A stretch of 64,000 bases of DNA from Caulobacter segnis (GTDB taxonomy: Bacteria; Pseudomonadota; Alphaproteobacteria; Caulobacterales; Caulobacteraceae): assembly GCF_003243465.1 (NCBI RefSeq), contig NZ_QFQZ01000005.1:37532-101531 (forward strand), in the 5' to 3' direction. The notes under the pieces are model-generated. The model was given only the letters and a program-made list of their open reading frames with translations. It did not search any database and was not told where the DNA came from. A program made the translations under genes and the position numbers. Below, in pieces: positions 33,514-44,306 of the stretch (position 1 is its first letter; each line of letters starts with the position of its first letter).

Positions 33514-34119
33514 TTAGCGGCCGAGCGGACGCCTGACGGTCCGGAATGTCACCGAATAGCGCAGGGCCTCCACCGGTGGGATCGAGTGCTCCCACTGCGT
33601 GCGCGCGGGGCCGGTCAGCACATAGGCCGAGCGCGGCGCGGGTCGCAAAGTGGCCCGCTCGAACCGCTCGCCAACCTTGCGCCGGAAACGAAACGGACAG
33701 CTCGACAGCAGCGAGACGCCGGCGACGATGTCGAACTGCGGCCGATCGCGATGCCAACCGATCCCCGCGCCCGGAGCGTATTCGATGGCCAAGGCCTGCT
33801 GGAAGGCTTCGGGCGGGACCTTGGCCAAGGCCGCGACCCGGTCTCGCAAGGGCATCAGGAAGGCGGGTATCGGCTCGGCCGGCTCCAGCACCTGCCGCGC
33901 GAAGTCGTAGGCCCAGCCGAATGAGACCACGCGACGGGCGCCTTCATAGCCGTGGAACTGGAACGGCTTGAAGGGCAGGGCGGCGATGGCTTGAGCGACC
34001 TGCGCTTCCTGGGCAGGCCCGATCGCGTCGGCCTGGTAGAGCAAGCCTTCGGGCAATCCTGCGGCCGGCGCGGCGCGCGGCGCGTCGGTCAGGGCAAAGA
34101 GACTGGGCTGGTCGCTCAT
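33514..34119 (-). CDS. alkB: AlkB-like 2-oxoglutarate/Fe(II) dioxygenase
   Basis: 201 residues. The iron ligands are the HxD in GIGWHRDRPQFD and a distal His in TQWEHSIPPVE. The 2-oxoglutarate arginines fall in LRYSVTFRTVR. AlkB proteins remove alkyl groups from DNA or RNA bases by oxidation. The start is 7 bases after the dnaE2 stop on the same strand, strongly suggesting co-transcription with the mutasome genes, which is notable for a direct-reversal enzyme. Confidence 0.9.
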   Translation of the reverse strand: MSDQPSLFALTDAPRAAPAAGLPEGLLYQADAIGPAQEAQVAQAIAALPFKPFQFHGYEGARRVVSFGWAYDFARQVLEPAEPIPAFLMPLRDRVAALAKVPPEAFQQALAIEYAPGAGIGWHRDRPQFDIVAGVSLLSSCPFRFRRKVGERFERATLRPAPRSAYVLTGPARTQWEHSIPPVEALRYSVTFRTVRRPLGR

Positions 34120-34126
34120 GGGGGTC

Positions 34127-37287
<3,161 letters not shown>

Positions 37288-37291
<4 letters not shown>

Positions 37292-38823
37292 CCGAAGACC
37301 CCGGCCATGAACCAGCGCTGGCTGCCGGTGGCGGCGTCCTCGCCGTCGCCGTCGCGATAGATCCAGTAGCGCCCGCCGGCCTCGTCCTCGACCTGGAAAT
37401 AGTCCCGGCTGCGCGCCAGCTCCTGGTCGGCCTTCCACCATTCCCCGAACACCCGCTCGGGCCCGTCGGCCCGTCGCACGCGGCGGCGCACGCCTCGCCA
37501 GGTGAACGAGGCCGGCGGCTGGTCGGGCAGGAGGGCGACGGTGTCGATGGGTTCTGGGCGCGGGAAAAACCGCGTGGGCCGTGGCCAGTCGACCGGCCAG
37601 GAGAAGGCCGCCGGGCGTTCGATCGCCGGGGCCCTGCGCACGCTGCGCTCGGGGATGTCGCTGTCGGCGCTGGTCAGGCGGTAGACGGACGAGGGCCCCA
37701 GGCGCGCGGCCAGGGTGTCGATCAGGCCCGAAAGGTCGGCGGCGGACTGGCCGGCCAATCCCGCCGCCTGGGCCTCGCCTTGCTTGTAGGCCAGGGGCTC
37801 GGCGCCCGGCGCGGCCAGAACCATCTTGTCGACGCCAAAGCCCGGATCGACGGTCTCCAGCTTCTCGCACAGCAGCTTGGCCAGCCGCGGCGCATCGCGC
37901 GCCGGCGCCGAAAGCCCGATGCGGGCGGACTCGATGCGGTCATCGACACGGTAGAACCAGGCGTCGATCGCCTTGGCGCCGAGGCTGGCCGCCTCCAGGG
38001 CCGCGCACAGCTCCACAGTCAGTTCGCCCAGGTAGCGGGCCATGGTCTCGGGGGCGCCGATCGGCTCGGCGAAGATCTTGGCCACCCGCAGGGTCTGGCG
38101 GGCGAACACCGGCTCGATCGGTTCTGGCTCGCGAGCGAAGGCCTGGTCCAGGCGCCGGATCGGCTCCAGGCCAAAGCGATGGGCCAGCGGCCCCTTGGCC
38201 GTGGCCTCCAGCTCGCCGATCGTGTCGAAGCCGGGCTTGGCCAGGGCTTGGACGAGATCGGGCGGCAGGCGCAGGGCCGCGATCGGCAGGTCGCTCAACT
38301 CCCGGCCCAAGGCGCCGGGGGTAACCACGAAGATCGGGCGCAGGGAAAAGCGGGCCAGGGCGTGGGCGCCGCCCCAGCTGTCGGCGATGGCGATCTTGGC
38401 CGACAGGCCGACCGCTTCCAGCCGTCGCCGGATATCGACCAGCATCTTTTCTTCGCCCCCGAAGAGGTGGGCGCAGCCGGTGGCGTCGATCACCAGGCCA
38501 TCGGGCGGGTCGGCCGCGACGGTGGGCGAGTAGAGGCGCTGGGCCCAGAGCGCCAGCCGGTGCAGGGCGGCGTTGTCGCCTGCGGCGTCCAGGTCATGCA
38601 GCGCAAGGCCCGGGACAAGGGCGGTGGCGTGGGCGACGGCCTGGCCCAGGCGCAAGCCGGCCCTGGCGGCGGCCAGATTCATGTGCGCGACCGCGCGACG
38701 TCTGCCCACCCGTCCGACCATGACGATCGGGGTGTCAGGCGACGGCGCGGCCTTGCCCTGCAGGCGCGCTAGCCGGTCGGTGGGCCAGCGGGGCAGGAAG
38801 ACGGAGATGACCCTTTGCGTCAC
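37288..38823 (-). CDS. imuB: ImuB, Y-family polymerase-like mutasome protein
   Basis: 511 residues from a GTG at 38823. It has the Y-family layout but without catalytic acidic residues: motif I reads ISVFLPRWPTDRLAR, and the usual SIDE-type motif reads DGLVIDATGCAHLFGG. That is normal for ImuB, which acts as a hub that binds the beta clamp, ImuA and DnaE2. The start lies 89 bases inside imuA, a long overlap. Confidence 0.93.
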
Positions 38824-39502
38824 AGGCTTCTAGCTCGATGTCGAAGGCGTCGCCGGCGCGGCAGCGGAGAAGTTCGAGAAACCAGCGAGGACGACCCACG
38901 CCGGGAATGAGGGGCGGAAGCGGAGAGGAGGGCAGGGGTGAGACCCGCCAACGTGTCTCCGCCGCCGTCGGCTGGCCCAGATCGGCCGCGTCGGCGACCC
39001 GCTTCCACCGTCTGACCGCGATGGCGATCTGGCCGCTCTTCTCGGCGGCCAGCTGCAGGCGGCGCGAGGCGGTCATCGAAAGCCTGCCGACCTCGCCGAC
39101 CACCCCCGCCAGACCTGGCCAGCGCAGACCCTCCTCCATGGCCGCCAGGACGCCGGCCTCGTCGCCGGCGTCGGCGAAGATCACTCGTTCTGGGGGCAGG
39201 CCGGCCTGGGCCAGGGAGGGAGCGAAGAGGTCGGCCTGGCGCCGGCACCAGAGGACTTCGCCTTGCGCGCGGGCCAGGATCCCGGCGGCGAACCGTGCGG
39301 CCGAGGCGCCATGAAGCGCCTCATCCGCCCCGCCCGCGACCTCATGCAGGGCGCCCAGGCCAAGGCCGCCGCCGGGCAGGCGCGCGTCCAGTGGCGCGAT
39401 GCCGAACGGCAGCACCGCGCGGGTGATGCGGTCCTGGCTTTCCAGGGCGCGGACCTTGCGGCGAAGCGCGTCGAGCGCTGTGGGGGAAGTGGGCGAGAGC
39501 AT
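38735..39502 (-). CDS. imuA: ImuA, RecA-like mutasome protein
   Basis: 255 residues from the ATG at 39502. RecA/SulA-related features: TRAVLPFGIAPLDARLPGGG, GALHEVAGGADEALHG and VGEVGRLSMTASRRLQLAAE. The Walker motif is degenerate, as usual for ImuA. It is the first gene of the SOS operon; a LexA-type box lies 19 bases before the start codon. The C-terminal 90 bases overlap imuB. Confidence 0.9.
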   Translation of the reverse strand: MLSPTSPTALDALRRKVRALESQDRITRAVLPFGIAPLDARLPGGGLGLGALHEVAGGADEALHGASAARFAAGILARAQGEVLWCRRQADLFAPSLAQAGLPPERVIFADAGDEAGVLAAMEEGLRWPGLAGVVGEVGRLSMTASRRLQLAAEKSGQIAIAVRRWKRVADAADLGQPTAAETRWRVSPLPSSPLPPLIPGVGRPRWFLELLRCRAGDAFDIELEACDAKGHLRLPAPLAHRPASAPAGQGRAVA

Positions 39503-39520
39503 GGTGATGATAGGTGATCT

Positions 39521-39535
39521 GTTCCACCTTTGTTC
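39521..39535 (-). promoter_or_regulatory. LexA (SOS) box before imuA
   Basis: GTTCCACCTTTGTTC is a perfect GTTC-N7-GTTC direct repeat, the alphaproteobacterial LexA site (GAAC-N7-GAAC on the coding strand). It lies 19 bases upstream of the imuA start codon. It predicts damage induction of imuA-imuB-dnaE2 and the genes behind them. Confidence 0.9.
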
Positions 39536-39741
39536 CCTTTGGCGATGGGGAGTCAACGGCCTTGCCGGTGCGACGCAGCGGCGCGGCGACGCGATACGCC
39601 TGTTGCGTAAGGGTTTGGCGGGACTCAGGAAGTTTTGGAGAGGCGAAGGGGACGTCCGATCCTGACGTTCGCGTCGCAGCTTCGGGTTGGTCTTGGCTCG
39701 TGCTCACGCTTAAGGTGGCGGCAACGAGTTGGGGCAGAACG

Positions 39742-40920
39742 ATGGACGCGCTGAACTATCCGTACATCCGCGTGCGGGATGTGGAGTGGCTCAAGCAGAC
39801 CTTGCTGCTCTTTCCGCACGTAGCGCGCATGACGCCGGAGTTCGACGCGCCGCCCGACGCGCCCGAAATAGAGCCTTACTGTTGGGAGGCCGGTGGGCGA
39901 CACCCCCTCCTGCGTCCGGTCGATCTCATGGCTGGCCGCGTCTGGCGCGCTCAGGACGATTTGATCAGGAACATCGAAAAGCGCTTCCAGGCCGATGAGG
40001 TCGGCTTCCGATCGCGGTTCGGGCGCGAAGCCTTTAACGAGGGCTACGATCCGGCGACGGCTGGCCACGACCTTTGGGGCCAGAGGCTGCAGCCCAACGC
40101 CGGCTTCCAGATCCACCGCCACAAGGTGGTGACCCAACTGCGGGACTACCTTCTGGAGCGAAACTTGGCGTGGCGGCCGGAGCGGCCACATGGGCCCGCC
40201 TATATCGAGCTGCACCCGCGCCTGGGCACGGCGGTCATGACCACCTTGGCGTTCGCGGCGGCGCAGAACGAGGGCCTGACGGTCGTCACCGAGTTTCCTG
40301 ACCTTCATGGCCAGGTGATCGCCGACGGCGCCGAAGGCCTGCTCGACCGGTTGGCCGAGGATCGTCTGCCTGACCCCGCCGTCAACGCCCAGCGCATCGC
40401 CGAGGTGATCGTCTACCAGCGCTGCGATGTCAGCCGCCTGGGACCCGAGGACCTGGTGGCCTTGCGCGACGAGCGCGCCGCCTTCGCGCGATTTCGCCAG
40501 GCGCTGGAGGCCGAGGCCAAGGAACTGCCGGCCCAGGTCGGCGATCCCAGGATCCTGCAGGAGTACCTGGACGACACGGTCAACGCGATCTTGGGCCAAT
40601 GGCAAAAGGACCGCGCGGGGTTCACGCCCCTGGCCAAGGCGGTGTTCGGCGACGAGGCGATCAACGAACCCAAGTCGCTGTTGCAGAAGATCGCCGAGAA
40701 GGCCTTCACCCCAGAGGTCGGCGGGCCGGCCGCGAGCGGCGTGCTGATGGGGTCCTTGACGGCGCACACCCTGGCCGGAGCGGCCGCGGGCTGCGCGATC
40801 GGTCTGGCCGTACATACGCTGAAGTCCTGGCGCCAGGTGGTCCGGCGCGAGGCCGACAGCCCCTGGAAATACCTTACCACCCTTGAGAGGGGCGGGGTCG
40901 GCTTCCGGATGGTGGCCTAG
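39742..40920 (+). CDS. DUF6236-like protein of unknown function
   Basis: 392 residues from the ATG at 39742; the upstream part of the open frame crosses the imuA promoter and is not coding. The opening LNYPYIRVRDVEWLKQTLLL and VARMTP resembles DUF6236 proteins as I remember them. The middle is helical with Glu/Lys-rich stretches. Near the end SGVLMGSLTAHTLAGAAAGCAIGLAV suggests a membrane-active or glycine-zipper-like helix. It stands alone, divergent from the SOS operon by about 240 bases. No function can be assigned. Confidence 0.65.
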   Translation: MDALNYPYIRVRDVEWLKQTLLLFPHVARMTPEFDAPPDAPEIEPYCWEAGGRHPLLRPVDLMAGRVWRAQDDLIRNIEKRFQADEVGFRSRFGREAFNEGYDPATAGHDLWGQRLQPNAGFQIHRHKVVTQLRDYLLERNLAWRPERPHGPAYIELHPRLGTAVMTTLAFAAAQNEGLTVVTEFPDLHGQVIADGAEGLLDRLAEDRLPDPAVNAQRIAEVIVYQRCDVSRLGPEDLVALRDERAAFARFRQALEAEAKELPAQVGDPRILQEYLDDTVNAILGQWQKDRAGFTPLAKAVFGDEAINEPKSLLQKIAEKAFTPEVGGPAASGVLMGSLTAHTLAGAAAGCAIGLAVHTLKSWRQVVRREADSPWKYLTTLERGGVGFRMVA

Positions 40921-41060
40921 CATGCGGCCGGTAGGTGGATGAGCCCGTCTGGCCGGTGTCGGTCGAGACAGGCGCAAGGCGCGGAAGGCGCCGGTCACGG
41001 TCTTTTCTTGGCGCGGGCGGAATGGGTCCGGCGGGCGTAGAGTGTGGTCGGACGTGCTGA

Positions 41061-41540
41061 TCAACCGGGCGCGGCGGCAGGGCTCAGCAGGCCGAACTCG
41101 GCCAGCGCCGGGACGAAGTTGACGTTGTCGTGGTTGTCCCGGCTGAGTTTGACTAGGGCGAAGCGCTGCAGGTCCGAGAGGTTGCCCCAAGCCTCTAGGG
41201 CGATCGGGGCTACCGCCTTACTGGCGGCGAACGCGACGACTTGCTCGGGCGGGGCATCGACAGGCGGCAGGGGGATGGCCTGGTCGTCTGGCAGGATCCG
41301 CAACTGGCTATCGCTCTGTTCGGCGACATGGCGGCCCAGCTCGACCTGATAGGCGACGATCTCGGCGGGGGTCCGACAGGGTTGGTCGAGCAGAGCCCGA
41401 CGGGCTTGGGTGGACAACTGGCTCCACTGGCGAAGCGTCAGCTTGATCCGCGCTTCGTCCAGTTTCAGGCGCACAGCCATGGGAATGCAGCGCAACGTGT
41501 CCACGAAATCGCTCTCGAACGCGAAGGTCTGATTATGCAC
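41061..41540 (-). CDS. Nitrate reductase-associated protein family member
   Basis: 159 residues from a GTG at 41540. The sequence FESDFVDTLRCIPMAVRLKL and KLTLRQWSQLSTQARRALLD matches the small family named nitrate-reductase-associated proteins. Biochemistry is unknown. No nitrate reductase is encoded here, though a molybdopterin oxidoreductase lies at 44.3 kb. The ATG upstream at 41714 would overlap the HxlR gene by 130 bases and is rejected. It is on the same strand as the HxlR gene, 44 bases after it. Confidence 0.75.
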   Translation of the reverse strand: MHNQTFAFESDFVDTLRCIPMAVRLKLDEARIKLTLRQWSQLSTQARRALLDQPCRTPAEIVAYQVELGRHVAEQSDSQLRILPDDQAIPLPPVDAPPEQVVAFAASKAVAPIALEAWGNLSDLQRFALVKLSRDNHDNVNFVPALAEFGLLSPAAAPG

Positions 41541-41584
41541 CGATAGGCTCCGAACGATCGATCTGGGATGGGAAGGATAAGCGG

Positions 41585-42094
41585 CTAGCGCGTCGGGGTG
41601 GGGCGGGGGCGTCCGGCGGGGAGCGTCGCCCGGGCGGCGCGCTCCTGCGCATAGGCCGCCGTCGGCAAGCTTGTCCGCGCGCGCCAGTCGACATCTGCCT
41701 GGCAGCGCCCGCATCGGCCCTCCAGGTCGACCTCACCGCCGCAATCGGTGTGCCGCGTCTCGACCGCCAGGCCTTCGGACGGGTCCTTGACCCAGGCTTC
41801 GCCCCAGGCGCGCAGGGCCAGGAGCACTGGGATGAAGGCCGCGCCCTTGGGTGTCAGCCCATAGGACCCGCTTCGGTGATGCGTGTCGGCGCGCCGATCG
41901 ATCAGCCCGCCGGTCTGGAGGCGCTTTAGGCGGTCCGACAGCAGCTGGGCGTTGACCCCCGTCTGGGCCTGAAGCTCGCCGAAGCGCGCCGGACAGAGGG
42001 CAAGTTCCCGCAGGACGAGGATCGCGCAGCGGTCGCCGATCAGCTCGGCTGAACGGTCGATCGGGCACAGGGTGGTGTCGAGCGGGGGCGTCAT
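41585..42094 (-). CDS. HxlR family regulator
   Basis: 169 residues. The HxlR winged helix: CPIDRSAELIGDRCAILVLR, ARFGELQAQTGVNAQLLSDR and LKRLQTGGLIDRRAD. The C-terminus has a Cys-rich patch (HTDCGGEVDLEGRCGRCQAD), which could bind metal or sense redox state. It is divergent from the isochorismatase-like gene, with two matching dyads in the 120-base gap, so it probably represses that gene and itself. Confidence 0.88.
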   Translation of the reverse strand: MTPPLDTTLCPIDRSAELIGDRCAILVLRELALCPARFGELQAQTGVNAQLLSDRLKRLQTGGLIDRRADTHHRSGSYGLTPKGAAFIPVLLALRAWGEAWVKDPSEGLAVETRHTDCGGEVDLEGRCGRCQADVDWRARTSLPTAAYAQERAARATLPAGRPRPTPTR

Positions 42095-42104
42095 GGATCA
42101 GAGA

Positions 42105-42119
42105 CTATGATTTTCATAT
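42105..42119. promoter_or_regulatory. HxlR operator, copy 1
   Basis: CTATGA-TTT-TCATAT, a 6-base inverted repeat with one mismatch, 11 bases before the HxlR start codon. Confidence 0.65.
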
Positions 42120-42129
42120 TCATTTGACA

Positions 42130-42144
42130 CTATGATTTTCATAG
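42130..42144. promoter_or_regulatory. HxlR operator, copy 2
   Basis: CTATGA-TTT-TCATAG, a perfect inverted repeat whose centre is 25 bases from copy 1. A TTGACA hexamer (42124-42129) abuts it and may be the -35 element of the hydrolase gene, so a bound regulator would cover the promoter. Confidence 0.7.
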
Positions 42145-42214
42145 TCATAGCCTCGGCCGTCAAAACGGCGCCGGATTGGTGCGTCGCGCCCATCTGCAGA
42201 GACGGAAATTCGCC

Positions 42215-42844
42215 ATGGCCGACCGCGCCTACGTACCTTCCCGCACCGCGCTCATTTTGGTCGACGTCTTCAACGACTTCCTCTCCGAGGGCGGCAAGCT
42301 GTGGCCCCTGGTGCGACCTGTCGCCGAGTCCGTCGACCTGCTGGAAAACCTCGGCGCCTTGCTGACCGCCGCGCGGGATGCGGGCTTGACGGTGATCTAC
42401 GCGCCGCACCGGCGCTGGGAGCCCGGCGACTACGAAGGCTGGAGCCATCCCAATCCTTCCCAGCAGAGCATCGCCAAGTTCCAGACCTTCGCGCGCGGAA
42501 CTTGGGGCGGAGACTGGCGGGACGAGCTTGCGCCCCGGGAGGGGGAGATCGTTGTCCAAGAACATTGGGCCCAGAGCAGCTTCGCCAACACCGACCTGGA
42601 CTTCCAGCTCAAGCAGCACGGGATCAGCCATGTCATCCTCGCGGGCCTTCTGGCCAACACCTGCATCGGCTCGACCGCCCGCTACGCCATGGAGCTGGGC
42701 TATCACGTGACCCTCGTGCGCGACGCCACCGCCGCCTTCAGCCCCGAAATGATGCACGCCGCGCATGATCTCGATGGCCCGACTTATGCGCATGCGATTT
42801 TGACCACTCAGGCCCTCGCCGCCGGCCTCAAGTCGACCGACTGA
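42215..42844 (+). CDS. Isochorismatase-like cysteine hydrolase
   Basis: 209 residues from the ATG at 42215. The Asp-Lys-Cys hydrolase pattern is visible: Asp in TALILVDVFNDFLSEGG, the VIYAPHRRW and GWSHPNPSQQSIA region, and the nucleophile Cys in LAGLLANTCIGSTARYA. Relatives cleave C-N or C-O bonds in amides, isochorismate or ureas; the substrate is not predictable. It is divergent from the HxlR gene with the operator pair between them. Confidence 0.85.
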   Translation: MADRAYVPSRTALILVDVFNDFLSEGGKLWPLVRPVAESVDLLENLGALLTAARDAGLTVIYAPHRRWEPGDYEGWSHPNPSQQSIAKFQTFARGTWGGDWRDELAPREGEIVVQEHWAQSSFANTDLDFQLKQHGISHVILAGLLANTCIGSTARYAMELGYHVTLVRDATAAFSPEMMHAAHDLDGPTYAHAILTTQALAAGLKSTD

Positions 42845-42902
42845 CCTGTTCCGCCAGACCCCGCTCTGGACTGCCCCTAAAGACCGGCGCGCAAGCGCGC
42901 CC

Positions 42903-43400
42903 ATGACGAGAAATCGGATGACTTCAAACGCGGCTCAGGCCGTCTCCTCGATCCGTGGCCAAGACGCGCCGAGCGAAGAGTTCAAGGCCGCTACCGACAG
43001 CGAGTGGCTGGGGTGGTATCGATTCCTGCCCATCGCCTTCGAAGACTATGCCGGTCCGTTCTATGTTTTCTTCGAGGAAGGTCGGGTGGTTTGCGGTTTT
43101 CGCCCGCGGCCAGATCACGCCAACCTCTATGGAAACGTTCATGGCGGGGCGCTCATGGCGTTCGCCGACTACGCGCTTTCAATGATCGGTCGGGGCTTGG
43201 AGCGGGAGTTCCGCAGTCTCACCGTGACGTTCAGCAGTGAGTTTCTGAGTCCTGCCAGAATCGACGGCCTGCTCACCGCGCGTGGTGAGATCACCGGGGG
43301 CGGCCGATCGCTGCGCTTCGTGCGCGGCACGATTTATTGCGACGACCAGCCGGTGATGGCCTTTTCGTCGACGATCAAGCAGCTCAAGACGATCGGCTAG
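42903..43400 (+). CDS. PaaI-type acyl-CoA thioesterase
   Basis: 165 residues; a second ATG at 42918 would give 160. The hot-dog fold signature NVHGGALMAFADYALS is present, and VTFSSEFLSPARIDG follows. PaaI thioesterases free CoA from aromatic or stalled acyl-CoA intermediates. It is 58 bases after the hydrolase gene on the same strand and may share its transcript. It ends just before a convergent TetR gene. Confidence 0.83.
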   Translation: MTRNRMTSNAAQAVSSIRGQDAPSEEFKAATDSEWLGWYRFLPIAFEDYAGPFYVFFEEGRVVCGFRPRPDHANLYGNVHGGALMAFADYALSMIGRGLEREFRSLTVTFSSEFLSPARIDGLLTARGEITGGGRSLRFVRGTIYCDDQPVMAFSSTIKQLKTIG

Positions 43401-43407
43401 GCGGCTG

Positions 43408-44025
43408 TCAGGCGGCGAGGGGCGGGGCGAGCGTCAGGCGGTCCAGGAGCCGCCCTCGGGCCGCCTCCAGGGCCTCGTCGTCACGGGTCGCCAGCCAATG
43501 GGCGACGAGGCCGCGCAAGGTCGCCAGCAACAGCAGTGCGTCGGCCTGGGGCGCTTCGGTGTGTTGCCCGCTTTCCTTCGCTGCGTCCCGAAAGAACTCC
43601 TCCAGCATCGCCGTCTTTCGGTCCGACAGCGTTCTGATGGCTTCACCCAGCACGCTGTCCACGGCGCATTCGTTGAGGATCAGGTGCATGGTGCGCGCGG
43701 CGTCCGGATAGGCGCGGGACTGTCGGCAGTATTGGTCGACGAAGGCGCGCAGGCCCGCAGCGCCGGTGACCGGACCCACCGCCTGGCGGAAGCTCTCGGC
43801 GATGGTGCGGGCGACCTCCACAAGGAAGGCCGCGCGAGAGGGAAAGAGCGCGCTGGCGCGATACCGCGGCAATCCCGCACGTCTGGAGGCGTCGGCCAGG
43901 ACGAACTGGGCCAGCCCGAAGCTCGCGATCATGGGGATAGCGCGCGTAACCACGCGCAGGCGCTCGGCGGCCCGCTGTTCAGGCGACCGGTGTCGACGCG
44001 GGGCGGCAGTGGCGGGGAGGTCCAT
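43408..44025 (-). CDS. TetR family regulator
   Basis: 205 residues from the ATG at 44025; the open frame extends to 44118 but that part is not TetR-like. The HTH domain reads RLRVVTRAIPMIASFGLAQF and DASRRAGLPRYRASALFPSR, a rather divergent version. The C-terminus carries the ligand pocket helices. It is divergent from the molybdopterin oxidoreductase gene and probably controls it. Confidence 0.75.
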   Translation of the reverse strand: MDLPATAAPRRHRSPEQRAAERLRVVTRAIPMIASFGLAQFVLADASRRAGLPRYRASALFPSRAAFLVEVARTIAESFRQAVGPVTGAAGLRAFVDQYCRQSRAYPDAARTMHLILNECAVDSVLGEAIRTLSDRKTAMLEEFFRDAAKESGQHTEAPQADALLLLATLRGLVAHWLATRDDEALEAARGRLLDRLTLAPPLAA

Positions 44026-44134
44026 GGTTTGTCGACTGCGTACCTGGTCAAGCTGGTGAGAGCCGTTCACGGCAAAGAGTTCAACCCACACTGCTTGTCG
44101 AAGGCTAGTCCCGGCCAAGTGTCAGGACCGCCTC

Positions 44135-44153
44135 AAGCGTCAATTGAGCGCTT
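44135..44153. promoter_or_regulatory. Candidate operator upstream of the Mo-enzyme gene
   Basis: The palindrome TCAATTGA (44140-44147) is flanked by AAGCG and CGCTT, symmetrical except for one base. It lies in the 281-base gap between the divergent TetR and oxidoreductase genes. Confidence 0.4.
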
Positions 44154-44306
44154 TGCCACCGCCCTTCCCGGGCGCGACGTTCAAGCCTTATGCCGTCATG
44201 ATTTTGGCGATGAAAGCTCAGAGATTTCTTGACTTCCGTTTGTGAATTGACTCATGGCGCCCCCACCGTAAGCTCCCCAAAACGATAATTACGCAGGGAG
44301 TTCCCG

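Noticed and set aside
41541..41714. 58-codon N-terminal extension of the nitrate-reductase-associated protein
   Set aside because: It overlaps the HxlR gene out of frame; the conserved domain begins right after the GTG at 41540.
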